DNA from: Bryobacterales bacterium
GTDB taxonomy: Bacteria > Acidobacteriota > Terriglobia > Bryobacterales > Bryobacteraceae
Length of the DNA: 64,000 nt
Assembly: GCA_003167255.1 (NCBI GenBank)
Contig: PMTR01000074.1
Span: 159,266 to 223,265 of the forward strand
Direction of reading: 5' to 3'
In this document: piece by piece, positions 42,621 through 52,596 of the stretch
Layout of the letters: the number at the start of each line of letters is the position of its first letter
Numbering within the stretch: the first letter of the stretch is position 1
Position numbers and translations under genes: made by a program
Notes under the pieces: generated by a model
What the model saw: the letters and a program-made list of their open reading frames with translations, nothing else
Told to the model about the DNA's origin: nothing
The model's database searches: none

Positions 42621-42983
42621 ATGCCGGCCGCGGACACGGCGGAGCATTTGTCGGCGGCCCGCTCGGAAGTGAAGCGGGCTTGCCACCTTTTGGAGGCACC
42701 CAGTCCGGCATCGCTGGAGGCCAGCTCAAGCGCCCTGGAGCGGGCGGTCTCCGGCCTCAACGATTGGCGGTGCGGGATACGGCCGGGTCTGGCTGACGCC
42801 CATTTCGCGGCCAAGGTCCGCCAGTTGCGGGCGGAGTTGCGGCATGCCGGCCGGTTGCTCGAAAGCGCGGCGGATTTCTATCGGGGTTGGGAGCGGATCC
42901 TGGGAGCGATGAGTGGCGGGTACACGGCCGGCGGCGAGCCCGCACCGGTGGCGCGCACCGGAAAGCTCTACTGCCAGGGATAG
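42621..42983 (+). CDS. flgN: FlgN-like export chaperone
   Basis: A 120-residue, mostly helical protein (AEHLSAARSEVKRACHLLEAPSPASLEASSSALERAVSGLNDW, HFAAKVRQLRAELRHAGRLLESAADFYRGWERIL). FlgN chaperones the hook-filament junction proteins FlgK and FlgL. The assignment rests chiefly on the slot between flgM and flgK, on size and on the FYRGW segment; FlgN sequences are poorly conserved. Confidence 0.7.
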   Translation: MPAADTAEHLSAARSEVKRACHLLEAPSPASLEASSSALERAVSGLNDWRCGIRPGLADAHFAAKVRQLRAELRHAGRLLESAADFYRGWERILGAMSGGYTAGGEPAPVARTGKLYCQG

Positions 42984-42989
42984 GCGGCG

Positions 42990-44435
42990 ATGGCCAACAT
43001 CCTCTCTTCGCTCATCTCGGCAGCCGGCGCGCTGGACGCCTTCACCCAGGCCCTCGATGTCACCCAGAATAACGTCGCCAACGCACAAACGCCCGGTTAT
43101 GCGAATCAGACTCAGCTCCTGACCGCCATTCCGTTCGACCCATCCAACGGGTCGACCGGTGGAGTGCGCGCGGCGGAGGTGGTCAGCTCGCGAGACCAGT
43201 ACGCCGAACAGGCGGTCCGCCAGCAGAACGTCTTGCTGGGGCAGGCGCAGCAGAACGTCACCAGCTTCACGTCGCTTCAATCCCTGTTCGATATCTCCGG
43301 TAATTCCGGGATACCCCTGGCGCTCAACAACCTGTTTACAAGCTTCTCGGCGTGGGGGCAGACGCCCACCAGCACGGATGCGCGCCAGAACGTGATCGAC
43401 AGCGCGACCGACCTGGCCAACGCCTTCCAGCAAACCGCCACCGGCATGGCCCAGGCAGCGCAGAACAACAGCAGTCAGATCGATCAAACGGTGGTCCAGA
43501 TCAATCAACTGGCGGGGCAACTGGCCGGTTATAACTCGCAGGCCATGAGCGACGCGACCCCGGACGCCGGCTTGGATGCGCAAATCAATTCCACGCTGGA
43601 GCAACTGTCGCAATACGTCAACTTTACCGCCAGCCAGCAGTCGAATGGCTCGGTCACGGTGTTAGTCAACGGGCAGGTTCCGCTGGTGATCGGCGACAAG
43701 ACCTATGCGTTGCAGGGCCAGGCCGTGACGCCCGGTCCGGCATCGCCGAATCCCGGCGCGCCGCCCACCATGAGCATTCGGTCGTCGGACGGCACCGACA
43801 TCACCTCGCAAGTGACCAGCGGCCAGCTCGGTGCGCTGGTGAACCTTGCCAATAACGTGTTCCCCCAATACCTGGGCGATGGCAATAACGCCGGCGACCT
43901 GAACACCATGGCGAAGCAGTTCGCCGACCGCGTCAACCAGCTCTTGACTCAGGGCAACATTTCCGACGGGCCGCCGCCGGTGGCCGGCGTGCCGCTGTTC
44001 ACCTACGACACCACCAACGCTACCAATGTGGCGCAGACCCTGGCCGTCGATCCGACCGTCACCGCGGACCAGTTAGCCGCTATTTCCACCGGGCCGCCGG
44101 AAGTTTCCAATGGAGTTCCGCTGGCGCTTTCAGCGCTAGCCGATCCACGGTCCAGCGGCGACGAAATCAACGGCGCCAGTTTTACCGGATTCTACGGCCA
44201 CATGGCGGCGACCATCGGCACCGACCTGAACGACGCCAACGACAGCCTGCAAGTGCAGCAATCGGCGCTCGCCCAGGCGCAGAACCTGCGGCAGCAGGTG
44301 TCCGGGGTGTCGCTCGATGCGGAGGCCGCGGTTCTGCTTCAGTTCCAGCAGGCCTACGAAGCCAACTCGAAACTGATCACCATCCTGGACCAGTTATCGG
44401 AAGACACCATTAACATGCTTACCGCCACCTCCTGA
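42990..44435 (+). CDS. flgK: Hook-filament junction protein FlgK
   Basis: A 481-residue protein. N-terminus LSSLISAAGALDAFTQALDVTQNNVANAQTPGYANQ and C-terminus AAVLLQFQQAYEANSKLITILDQLSEDTINML are the axial signatures, and ALNNLFTSFSAWGQTPTSTDARQNVIDSATDLANAFQQTA is typical of FlgK. It joins the hook to the filament. It is slightly shorter than enterobacterial FlgK (about 547 aa), through a shorter central domain. Confidence 0.95.
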   Translation: MANILSSLISAAGALDAFTQALDVTQNNVANAQTPGYANQTQLLTAIPFDPSNGSTGGVRAAEVVSSRDQYAEQAVRQQNVLLGQAQQNVTSFTSLQSLFDISGNSGIPLALNNLFTSFSAWGQTPTSTDARQNVIDSATDLANAFQQTATGMAQAAQNNSSQIDQTVVQINQLAGQLAGYNSQAMSDATPDAGLDAQINSTLEQLSQYVNFTASQQSNGSVTVLVNGQVPLVIGDKTYALQGQAVTPGPASPNPGAPPTMSIRSSDGTDITSQVTSGQLGALVNLANNVFPQYLGDGNNAGDLNTMAKQFADRVNQLLTQGNISDGPPPVAGVPLFTYDTTNATNVAQTLAVDPTVTADQLAAISTGPPEVSNGVPLALSALADPRSSGDEINGASFTGFYGHMAATIGTDLNDANDSLQVQQSALAQAQNLRQQVSGVSLDAEAAVLLQFQQAYEANSKLITILDQLSEDTINMLTATS

Positions 44436-44443
44436 GAACCGCC

Positions 44444-45367
44444 ATGATTACCAACCTCAATCCCGAATCCGCGCTGTTTATCGCCAACGTGAATCGCATC
44501 CAGCAGAGCATCGCCGAGGCCAACAACCAGGTCTCCTCCGGCAAGAAGATCAACGTCGCATCGGACGCGCCCGACCAGATCGACACGTTGCTGCAACTGC
44601 GGGCCAATCTGCAGCAGAACACCCAGGTGCAGTCCAACCTGACGCTCGCGACCACCGACGCCAACGCCGCCGACAATGCTCTCAGCTCCTCGATCCAACT
44701 GATGGACAGCGCGCTGAGCCTGGCCAGCCAGGGGGCCACCGCCACCACGGACGCTGCCGGCCGCCTCAGCATCGCGCAACAAATCCAGGCCATTCAGCAG
44801 CAAATGGTCTCTTATAGCCAGACCACCGTGCAGGGCCGTTTCATTTTCAGCGGAGATCAGGATAGCAGCCCGGCCTACAGTTGGGATTCGAACGCCGCGA
44901 ATCCCGCGGTGCAGGAGATCAATCCGCCCTCCACGCGCCTGATTGAGGACGCGTCGGGCGGATCGTTTCCGGCTTCCAAGACCGCGCCGGAAATTTTCGA
45001 CGACCGCGATCCGGTCACCGGCAACCCCACCGCCAATAACGTCTTCAACGCCCTCAATACGCTGTACTGGGCTTTGCGAAACAACGACACAACCGGAATC
45101 AACAATGCCATTCCGCTGCTCAAGTCGGCGTCCGCCCAACTGAATACCATGCAGGCTTTCTATGGCAACGTCGAGGACCGCATACAGAATGCCACTGATT
45201 TCGCCAACAATTACAACGTTCAGTTGCAAACGCAGATCAGCCAGACGGAAGACGCCGACATCACCAGCGCCGCGACGGAACTGACCGAAGGCAACACCCA
45301 GCTACAGGCGGCTTTTCAGATGCAAGGGCAGATGCCGCACTCGAGCCTGTTCAACTACCTGGGCTGA
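44444..45367 (+). CDS. flgL: Hook-filament junction protein FlgL
   Basis: A 307-residue flagellin-like protein, of FlgL size. It has a coiled N-terminus (FIANVNRIQQSIAEANNQVSSGKKINVASDAPDQIDTLLQLRANLQQN), the segment AQQIQAIQQQMVSYSQTTVQGRFIFSGDQDSSPAY that marks FlgL rather than flagellin, and a C-terminal helix (ATELTEGNTQLQAAFQMQGQMPHSSLFNYLG). It is the second junction protein. Last gene of the flgM operon. Confidence 0.93.
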   Translation: MITNLNPESALFIANVNRIQQSIAEANNQVSSGKKINVASDAPDQIDTLLQLRANLQQNTQVQSNLTLATTDANAADNALSSSIQLMDSALSLASQGATATTDAAGRLSIAQQIQAIQQQMVSYSQTTVQGRFIFSGDQDSSPAYSWDSNAANPAVQEINPPSTRLIEDASGGSFPASKTAPEIFDDRDPVTGNPTANNVFNALNTLYWALRNNDTTGINNAIPLLKSASAQLNTMQAFYGNVEDRIQNATDFANNYNVQLQTQISQTEDADITSAATELTEGNTQLQAAFQMQGQMPHSSLFNYLG

Positions 45368-45386
45368 GCGCCTTCACCGGCCGCCA

Positions 45387-46046
45387 CTAAATCGGCAACT
45401 GCCGCAGGAGATCCGGGAACAACGCCTGGATGAAGCTCACGGCCGTCCGGGTGGCCGATTCGACATCGTCGTCTTTCACGGGCGCGATCACCCTGACCAG
45501 AGATGTATCGCTGCGGCGGTACCTCATGGAGTCCAGCACCAGCCAGAAGCGCGCCCAATACTCGCTGGCGATCACACGGTTGTGGCTCTGGAACCAGTAA
45601 ACGGCCACCATTTTGGAATCATCGCCGTTCGCCACCACATACTTATTCGCCACAATCGGTTCCCGCCAGACGGGAACGGCAATGGTGATGGTGGCGTCCT
45701 CGACCGGCTCCCATCCGGATCCGGGCAGGCAGGCCTTGGGAGAATGAGGCGTCTGGGCATAGCGCTGCGTCTTGTAGTAGGCAATCCACAGCGAAGCTCT
45801 CTTGGCCTGGGAGGCGTTGACGTAATCGCGATTGAGCGTGTCGTCGGCTCGCAAGACACGCTGCGTGTCGTCTGTCAGCGGATACTCCGCAGTCATGTGC
45901 CAGTCGCCAATCGTAGAAGGAAACAGCGCCAACTGAGCGACGTTGGGAATGATCTCGCGCCGCGACGACGCCACGTAATAGACCGCCGCCTGCAGCAGCA
46001 GCACTACCGTCAACAGCAGGGCGTACTTGCCTTTCAGGAAGCTCAC
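45387..46046 (-). CDS. epsI: EpsI-family exosortase-associated protein
   Basis: A 219-residue protein with one N-terminal transmembrane helix (YALLLTVVLLLQAAVYYVASS) and the EpsI (DUF3485) fold outside: LFPSTIGDWHMTAEYPLTDDTQRVLRADDTLNRDY, SPKACLPGSGWEPVEDATI and VVAVYWFQSHNRVIASEYWARFWLVLDSMRYRRSDTSLVRV. EpsI proteins accompany exosortases and exopolysaccharide export. Its start overlaps the exosortase stop by 4 bases. Confidence 0.88.
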   Translation of the reverse strand: MSFLKGKYALLLTVVLLLQAAVYYVASSRREIIPNVAQLALFPSTIGDWHMTAEYPLTDDTQRVLRADDTLNRDYVNASQAKRASLWIAYYKTQRYAQTPHSPKACLPGSGWEPVEDATITIAVPVWREPIVANKYVVANGDDSKMVAVYWFQSHNRVIASEYWARFWLVLDSMRYRRSDTSLVRVIAPVKDDDVESATRTAVSFIQALFPDLLRQLPI

Positions 46047-46906
46047 GCGTGAGCCCTCTTCGCAGCCACGAAATTCAGGGTGCGCACGATCAGTTGATGG
46101 AACAGGATCAGAATCATCAACGCCACGATGAAAATCACCCAGCCGGTGGATTCGTGGAAAAAGCCCTCGGCCAGCTCGGGCTTAATCTGAGTCATGATTC
46201 CGGTAAACGCAACGCGGCTCCCGTTGGCGACGATGGCGATGGGAATGGTCGCGGCAAACAGCACCACCCGCAGCCATATCCGTTTCTCAAAAAAGTATCC
46301 GTATACCAGCGAAAGAAAAGTCAACGAAAGCAACGACCGGATCCCGCTGCAGGCCTCCACCACCGAAAGCGTCTGGTGCGGCAATTCCAGGACGTTGCCG
46401 TCCCGCAGCACGGGAATACCGAGCATGTCCAGTGCGCTGGCCGCCATGCGGCTGGCGATGAATTGCAGCGGCAAGGTGATTTTGTTGTAGATGATGAGGG
46501 GGATCGGAACCATGAAAAACAGCAGGAACAACGGAAAAGCCAGCGTTCTGAGGGTTTCGGTCCCTCGCAGCAGCCAGATCACACCGATCAAAGTGATGAC
46601 GACGGCAGTGTGGGTGAGGAATTGTTCCACTCCAAGGGTGCCGGCAATCAGTTGCGCTCCGCCCAGGATTACAACCACCAGTCCCCACAGGTTCGGTTTG
46701 GGTTCGATAGCCAGCAGTTCGTCGCGCCTCTGCCAGGCGATGAAAGCCGCGATCAACGGCACGAAGAAGCCATGCCCCATATCCGCGTCCGAGGCCCAAA
46801 TGGAAGCGAGCGAATACAAGGCAGGAGCGCTGCACACTGCTATCAGCAGGCCGAACCACGACAGAGCGATCCAAGGGATCTGGGGTTTGGGGGACGCAGG
46901 TGCCAT
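46043..46906 (-). CDS. Exosortase
   Basis: A 287-residue polytopic membrane protein with about eight helices. The catalytic residues of exosortases are in place: Cys186 in VVEACSGIRSLLSL, Arg231 in NGSRVAFTG and His251 in FFHESTGWVIF. Exosortases are membrane cysteine transpeptidases that process proteins with PEP-CTERM-like tails. No such substrate gene is recognised in the window, so substrates must lie elsewhere. The pair is divergent from the kinase gene; the 78-base gap carries the palindrome CGTTCGAACG. Confidence 0.92.
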   Translation of the reverse strand: MAPASPKPQIPWIALSWFGLLIAVCSAPALYSLASIWASDADMGHGFFVPLIAAFIAWQRRDELLAIEPKPNLWGLVVVILGGAQLIAGTLGVEQFLTHTAVVITLIGVIWLLRGTETLRTLAFPLFLLFFMVPIPLIIYNKITLPLQFIASRMAASALDMLGIPVLRDGNVLELPHQTLSVVEACSGIRSLLSLTFLSLVYGYFFEKRIWLRVVLFAATIPIAIVANGSRVAFTGIMTQIKPELAEGFFHESTGWVIFIVALMILILFHQLIVRTLNFVAAKRAHA

Positions 46907-46984
46907 AACGGCTATCCATTAATGATAGCAAACGCAAGCTGCCAGCTACGTTCGAACGCACGTATGGAGTAAGATGATCTAACC

Positions 46985-49336
46985 GTGCCGACTCCCCCGC
47001 CATCGGAATCCGAGCCCAGTACGCGTTTCCCAACGGAAACCGCGGCCCCCGGTAGTGCCGGCAGCGGTCCGCCCGGAGCCAAGGGTCCGCAAATGAACCA
47101 CTGGATCGGCCGCCGTGTGGGGCCCTATCGGATCCAGAAACTGCTCGGCCGCGGCGGCATGGGCGCGGTCTTCCTCGCCAACCGCGACGACGACCAGTTC
47201 CGCAAGAACGTGGCGCTCAAACTTCTCCGTTTCGATACCGACGATCCAACCATCCTGGCGCGCTTCCGCAATGAGCGCCAGATTCTGGCCGCCCTCGATC
47301 ACCCCAATATCGCCGCCCTATACGACGGCGGGTCCACCGAGGAAGGTCTGCCGTACATCGTGATGGAGTTTGTGGTCGGCGAAACCGTCACCGGGTATTG
47401 CGAGTCGCAGCACCTGTCCATCCCGGGCCGCCTGCAGATCTTCTGCCAGGTCTGCGATGCCGTCCAATACGCCCACCAGAAGCTGATCGTGCATCGCGAC
47501 CTGAAGCCCGGCAACATCCTGGTGACGCGCGACGGTATGCCCAAATTGCTGGATTTCGGGATTGCCAAACTCCTGCTTGCTCCCGAATTGCTGGGTAACG
47601 ACGCGCCTCGTACCCAAACCGGTCTCTGCGCGATGACCCCGGACTACGCCTCACCGGAGCAGATTCGCGGCGAAGTGGTCTCCACCGCAACCGACGTCTA
47701 CTCGCTTGGCGCCGTCCTCTACGAAGTCCTTACCGGTCAGCGGCCCCATCGCCTCACAAGCTACGATTTGAACGAACTCCACAAAGAGATCTGCGACAGC
47801 GATCCCAGGACGCCTTCCACCGTCGGGGGCGCGGCCCTGAAGGGCGATCTGGACACCATCGTCCTCAAGGCCATGCATCGCGATGCGGCGCGCCGCTACC
47901 GTTCGGTGGAGCAGTTCTCCGAGGACATCCTCCGCCACCTGCAGCATCGCCCTGTGCTGGCGAGGCCCGATACCATCCGCTATCGCGTCTCCCGCTTCGC
48001 ATCGCGCAACCGCTGGGGCATTGCCGCCGGGGCGGCCATCCTGATCTCGCTCGGCGCGGGCACGGCCGTGTCGCTCTCCCAGGCGAGCGCGGCGCGGCAA
48101 CGCTTCCAGCAGGTACGCAAACTGGCGGGGCGTTTCATCGAACTGGAAACCGACGTCGCGCGCCTGCCCGGATCCACCAAGGTGCGGGAGAAGATGGTGG
48201 CCACCGCGCTCGACTACCTGGACAACCTTTCGCGCGGCGCGGGCAATGACGCGGAGTTGCTTCACGAAATTGGACAGGCTTACGAAAAGGTGGCCGACGC
48301 GCAAGGCGCCCCGGGACAGCCGAACCTGGGCCGCACCGATGACGCGCTCGTCAGTTTTCGAAAAGCCACCGAGTTTGATCGGCGGGCCGCCAGTCTCGAT
48401 CCGGCTTATCGCCCCCGCCTGGCATCCGTCGAGGCCCGCTCCGCCTACCTGGCGATGCTGTCCGGCCACCTCCCCGAAGCTCGCCGGAGCATCGAAGCTT
48501 CCGCGGCGTTACTCGGCCAGTTGCGGGCCGAAAAACCCGAAGACCCCGATATGTTGGTGCTCGCGGCCAGCGTCGCCATTACTCAGGGAGATCTGCAAGA
48601 GTACGAAGGCCATATTCGCGATCGCCTGCCGTTCTATCAACAGGCGCGGCAACTCACCGCCGAGTACGCGCGTATCAAACAGGACAACGCCTCCCGTGCC
48701 CGCCTCCACCTGGTCACTGGGTTGGTCGGCGTCGCTCTGACCGACAACCAACACTACCAGGAAGCGCTCGCGGTTCTGCATGAGGGCGAGCCGCTGATCG
48801 ACAGCCTGCTGGCCGACGAACCGGACAACCCCGTCTATCTGCGGCAGAAGATGTCGGAGGCCAACTACATAGGTCAGGTCTATGAGAACGAGACCGGCGC
48901 CAGCCTCGGCAAGCCCGCCGAGGCGGTCGCCGCCGACCGCCGTTATGTGGCCCTGGCCCAGCGGATGGCGAATGCCGACCCCAACAACGCCTCGGCCCGC
49001 CTGAGTCTGGCAATTGCCTACTACCGGCTGTCGTATCCACTGGGGAAAACCGCTCCGGCCGAGGCGCTCCAATTCGCTCAGAAGGCGTTGCAGATCTTCG
49101 ACGCCGACCTGGCGCGCAGCCCCAATGACCGGCTGCTGCGCTCACGCCGCGCCCGCGCTGTGCGTCACTTGGCCTACGCCCTCGATAGCAACCAGCGCCG
49201 CGCCGAAGCGCGGCAAGCCGCCACAGAGGCAGCCGGAATACAACGGCAGCTTCTGGAGGAGATCCCGTCCGATACCAGCGAGCGCGAGCAGCTCGAGCTC
49301 ACGCAGAAAGTGGTGGCGCGCCTGTCGAAGAACTAG
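46985..49336 (+). CDS. Membrane Ser/Thr protein kinase with TPR-like C-terminus
   Basis: A 783-residue protein from a GTG at 46985; an in-frame Met at residue 37 (MNHWIGRRVGPYRI) is an alternative start nearer the domain. The Hanks kinase domain (about 46-310) has LLGRGGMGAVFLA, the Lys of VALKLLRF, HRDLKPGNIL (about 168-177), LLDFGIAKLL and YASPEQ. A transmembrane helix follows (WGIAAGAAILISLGAGTAVSL, about 342-362), then a helical TPR-like domain of about 400 residues outside. Kinases of this layout are abundant in Acidobacteria and Planctomycetes. The targets are unknown. Confidence 0.9.
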   Translation: MPTPPPSESEPSTRFPTETAAPGSAGSGPPGAKGPQMNHWIGRRVGPYRIQKLLGRGGMGAVFLANRDDDQFRKNVALKLLRFDTDDPTILARFRNERQILAALDHPNIAALYDGGSTEEGLPYIVMEFVVGETVTGYCESQHLSIPGRLQIFCQVCDAVQYAHQKLIVHRDLKPGNILVTRDGMPKLLDFGIAKLLLAPELLGNDAPRTQTGLCAMTPDYASPEQIRGEVVSTATDVYSLGAVLYEVLTGQRPHRLTSYDLNELHKEICDSDPRTPSTVGGAALKGDLDTIVLKAMHRDAARRYRSVEQFSEDILRHLQHRPVLARPDTIRYRVSRFASRNRWGIAAGAAILISLGAGTAVSLSQASAARQRFQQVRKLAGRFIELETDVARLPGSTKVREKMVATALDYLDNLSRGAGNDAELLHEIGQAYEKVADAQGAPGQPNLGRTDDALVSFRKATEFDRRAASLDPAYRPRLASVEARSAYLAMLSGHLPEARRSIEASAALLGQLRAEKPEDPDMLVLAASVAITQGDLQEYEGHIRDRLPFYQQARQLTAEYARIKQDNASRARLHLVTGLVGVALTDNQHYQEALAVLHEGEPLIDSLLADEPDNPVYLRQKMSEANYIGQVYENETGASLGKPAEAVAADRRYVALAQRMANADPNNASARLSLAIAYYRLSYPLGKTAPAEALQFAQKALQIFDADLARSPNDRLLRSRRARAVRHLAYALDSNQRRAEARQAATEAAGIQRQLLEEIPSDTSEREQLELTQKVVARLSKN

Positions 49337-49339
49337 AAG

Positions 49340-50185
49340 TCATTGGGCAGTCCTTGGAGGCAGGACCTTGTACTCAACTCCCGAGTCGGACACCACCTTC
49401 GCGCCCACAATCTCTTTCCCGTCTTTGTCTGTAATCGAGACTCCCACCAGCTTGATCACAAAGTCGACGGTCTCGTCGTCGCGAATCAGGCCCGGTAAAA
49501 CGGCAGCTACCCGTGCTCCGGGAGCCAGGATTCGCGAGTAGAAATTCACGAAGTACTGGAAATGCTCTCCAAATCGAAACTGCAACATCTCGGTCGGCTT
49601 GGGCTGGTAGAACTCATGCACGCTCGAAGCGCCCCCATGAGATTCCCAGATCTTCGGGCCGCAGCCACCTCGAGGAGTAGTGCCGAAACACAGCGCCGTC
49701 CATGGATCGAGGAACTTCTCACCCGAGCTGGCGAACGTCCCCTCCACTTCGTAAACCGGCAAGAAATAGGCAACACCATCCCCGCCGGCGATGGTTAGCG
49801 TGTCAAAGAGATAGACTTCCACAGAGGCCGGCCCGATGACTTTCTCTTCGAGAGCGCGAGTCCACTTCTCGAAGTTCGCCATCTGAATGTGGTTCGACAG
49901 GGTCACGCTGTCGCCCTGGACGGCGGCTATCGACTTGCCGTAGAAGGTAGGCCCCGAAGCGACGCCGAGGTGGAACGGAATCCCGGTTTCCATCTCGGCC
50001 CGGTCCTGAGTCGCCGCCGACCAGACACCTTTACGCGACTGAAACGGCGGCTCGCAGTTCATCTTCGAACAGTTGTAGGCCGAAAGCGAATAACTCGCGG
50101 CTGGCGCTGCTCCGTCGGAGATCGTGCCGGTAAGACAGGCCGAGACAAGTGCGGCCAAGGATATCAGAATCCCTCTCGAAGCCAT
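49340..50185 (-). CDS. Putative lipoprotein of unknown function
   Basis: A 281-residue protein. The start MASRGILISLAALVSACLTG gives a lipoprotein-like signal with lipobox VSAC. The mature part looks mainly beta, with Cys pairs (YNCSKMNCEPPF; CFGTTPRGGCG) that may form disulphides. I do not recognise the family. It converges with the kinase (3 bases between stops). Codon use resembles its neighbours. Confidence 0.6.
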   Translation of the reverse strand: MASRGILISLAALVSACLTGTISDGAAPAASYSLSAYNCSKMNCEPPFQSRKGVWSAATQDRAEMETGIPFHLGVASGPTFYGKSIAAVQGDSVTLSNHIQMANFEKWTRALEEKVIGPASVEVYLFDTLTIAGGDGVAYFLPVYEVEGTFASSGEKFLDPWTALCFGTTPRGGCGPKIWESHGGASSVHEFYQPKPTEMLQFRFGEHFQYFVNFYSRILAPGARVAAVLPGLIRDDETVDFVIKLVGVSITDKDGKEIVGAKVVSDSGVEYKVLPPRTAQ

Positions 50186-50276
50186 CGCTTCCTCCCGGTT
50201 GGTGTTTGTTGAGGGCCGGCGCGCGGTTCGCGCACACTTACAATCGGTCGAAGTATATCACTAGCCGAACCTGCCC

Positions 50277-52559
50277 CTATCGGGTAGTGTCCCGACCCTT
50301 GATCTGATCTCCCGCCACAATCTCGAAAGGCACCGCCGGCAGCGAGCCCAGCGGAATCCGCTGCCGGTTGGCCGGCGCACTGCCGGCCGCCGCGGGCTTC
50401 CGCTCCCCGGAGATGGTGATGATCAGGTTTCCATTTTCGCCGGCTTTGGCTTTGGCCGGATCGCAAGCGAGCACGATTTCAGCGCCGTTGGGACCAGACC
50501 TGGTTTCGCGCAGCTCGACCCCCGCCGGCGGGTCGCTCAGCTCGTACACCAGCTTATCTATGAGATTGTTCTGGGGAAGGAATACTTGCACCGGAACCCG
50601 GACCGTACCGCCCGTGGGTATTCTCAAAGGCAGTTGGGCCATCACCTGGAGCGGCCCGCGGAAGGTATTGCCGCGCCGGATAGCCACCTTCAAGTCCTGC
50701 GCGGGAACCAGGTGCCAATAATAGAAAGCCTGCATCATGTTCTCCGCCGGAAGCGCCAGCCGCGCCACTTCCGTTCCGCGGATGGTCGCCCGGCCCTCCA
50801 CCTGCAAACTCAGTGGCTGCTGCTGGAGCTGCGGCTGCGGCGGAACCGAAAGCGTGAGCCGCACCTGGTCCCGGCCGGCCGGCAGCACCGCGCCCGAAAG
50901 CGTCATGCCCTTCGGAGCGTTCTTGAGCGCCAGCCGAATCTCACCCGAAAACCCGTCCCTGCGAATGGCATGGACGGTGACGGGGACCGTCATCCCGCCG
51001 GCCGTATTGATTGCCGAGGGCGTGACCCGCAGATCGAAATCCGGCCGCGGCGCGCTGATCCGCAGCCGGTAGGCATACTCCGGGCCGCCGCGGTGCTGGG
51101 CGTCGTTCAGATAGAGATAATATGTGCCGTTGGCCGGTAGCGTGAACATGATTCTGGAATCCGCGTGGTGCGTTTCCAGGCCCGCGCTCTGGTCTTCCTC
51201 ATCGTCGTTGAACGCCAGTTGGTGGCCCGCGGCGTTGGTCAGCCTCAGAACAGAATCGAGCGGCGAATCGAGGCGCCGCGCATAGACTTCCGCCACGATG
51301 GCTTCCCCCGCCCGCCCTTCGAAGCGGAATACGTCCTGGTCGTCCGGCCGCTCGACGCGCCCGTTCACGATAATCGGAAGCTTGACCCGCTGGGCATGGG
51401 CGGCGGTGTCGTTGGGCTCTTTTTCCAGGACCTCGGGCAGAGTGTCGGCCAGGAAGGGCCGCGCGCCGGCTACCGTATACATGCCGGGCCCTTTACCCTT
51501 GAGGTCCATCGCGACGCGCGTCGCCGGCAGGTTCCAGCCGGCCAACGCGACGCTGGTTTTGGAGCCGGCGCGGCCGCCCAACGGAAAGACGCCGGTCACA
51601 AGCGGCAGCTGGCCGATGGTCACGCGATAGACGAAATCTTCGCGGCCCCGGTAGATGGCGTCCTTGATCTCGACCGTGTATTCCCCATCCCGGGGCACCA
51701 CGTAATGGATCACCGGGTCCGGATGGAATTGGTAGTCGTCGTCATAGGCCACCTCTTTCCCTTCGGCGTCGTACAACGTCAGGACCGCCTGAAACCATCC
51801 CGGGACCGCATCCGCCAGGTAGGGGATCAGTTCGCGCGCGCTGGCGGCGATCACCAGGCTCTGGCCCGCGTGCGCCTGGAACCGGTAACGATCGGCTTCC
51901 CCCGGGGTGAACGGCTGGCCCTGGCGCCCCTGTTGCTGCAACGTGCCGATGCGCGGCTTGATCCGGCCATTGACAATCACCGGCAGCGCGATCGCCATAT
52001 TGGTGGGCGGCTGGGTAATGCGCACCTGGTTGACCGGCTGGTTAGCGGCTGGACGCACGATCTCGGTGGTCTCCTTCTCCAGGATCTCCGGGAGCTGGCC
52101 GACACAAAAGATGATCGGGTTGGAGAGGCCTTGCGGTGAAGAGACCCGGAGCTCGCGCCGGCCGGGTTCCGCATCCGGCGAAATCGCGATGCGCAGCGTG
52201 CGCGTCTCGGCCAGCACGGGGCTGATGAGCCGGGTGTGATTGAACAGCAGCAGCTTGGCCCGGATGTCCACCATTTCGTTCTGGACCGCGGGGCTCACCG
52301 TCTGCTTCTGCAACTCCTGCATCCGGTCGCGCAGTGTGGTCGCCTGCATTCCGGTCATGGGCCTGGCGAACTCGCCCACGGTGACTTCCACCCCGCGGCC
52401 TGATACGTACGCGGCGGACACATTGGGCAGGAACTGGCCGCCCATTTGAACCTCGACCGTGGTCCCCTGCCGGCCGCCGGCGGGGAGGACGTAGGCAACA
52501 TGCGGGACGTTTTGGGCGAAGGCGGCGGGCACCGCCAGGATCACCGCGGCGCGCCACAT
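50277..52559 (-). CDS. PPC-domain secreted protein of the DUF1501/DUF1553 cluster
   Basis: A 760-residue protein from ATG 52557-52559 (GGAG upstream); the frame is open 207 codons further through the repeat, but a signal peptide begins here (MWRAAVILAVPAAFAQ). It starts with an IPT/Ig-like unit (YVLPAGGRQGTTVEVQMGGQFL). Two PPC-type domains follow: PFTPGEADRYRFQAHAGQSLVIAASA...DGEYTVEIKD and PDDQDVFRFEGRAGEAIVAEVYARRLDSPLDSVLRLTN...NGTYYLYLND. Beta-sandwich repeats complete the C-terminus. Such proteins are typical partners of DUF1501 and DUF1549/DUF1553 proteins. The repeat at 52597-52721 separates it from DUF1501. Confidence 0.8.
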   Translation of the reverse strand: MWRAAVILAVPAAFAQNVPHVAYVLPAGGRQGTTVEVQMGGQFLPNVSAAYVSGRGVEVTVGEFARPMTGMQATTLRDRMQELQKQTVSPAVQNEMVDIRAKLLLFNHTRLISPVLAETRTLRIAISPDAEPGRRELRVSSPQGLSNPIIFCVGQLPEILEKETTEIVRPAANQPVNQVRITQPPTNMAIALPVIVNGRIKPRIGTLQQQGRQGQPFTPGEADRYRFQAHAGQSLVIAASARELIPYLADAVPGWFQAVLTLYDAEGKEVAYDDDYQFHPDPVIHYVVPRDGEYTVEIKDAIYRGREDFVYRVTIGQLPLVTGVFPLGGRAGSKTSVALAGWNLPATRVAMDLKGKGPGMYTVAGARPFLADTLPEVLEKEPNDTAAHAQRVKLPIIVNGRVERPDDQDVFRFEGRAGEAIVAEVYARRLDSPLDSVLRLTNAAGHQLAFNDDEEDQSAGLETHHADSRIMFTLPANGTYYLYLNDAQHRGGPEYAYRLRISAPRPDFDLRVTPSAINTAGGMTVPVTVHAIRRDGFSGEIRLALKNAPKGMTLSGAVLPAGRDQVRLTLSVPPQPQLQQQPLSLQVEGRATIRGTEVARLALPAENMMQAFYYWHLVPAQDLKVAIRRGNTFRGPLQVMAQLPLRIPTGGTVRVPVQVFLPQNNLIDKLVYELSDPPAGVELRETRSGPNGAEIVLACDPAKAKAGENGNLIITISGERKPAAAGSAPANRQRIPLGSLPAVPFEIVAGDQIKGRDTTR

Positions 52560-52596
52560 CGCTCCGTATTTCTCACAGCAATTCGGTGGTGACGAA

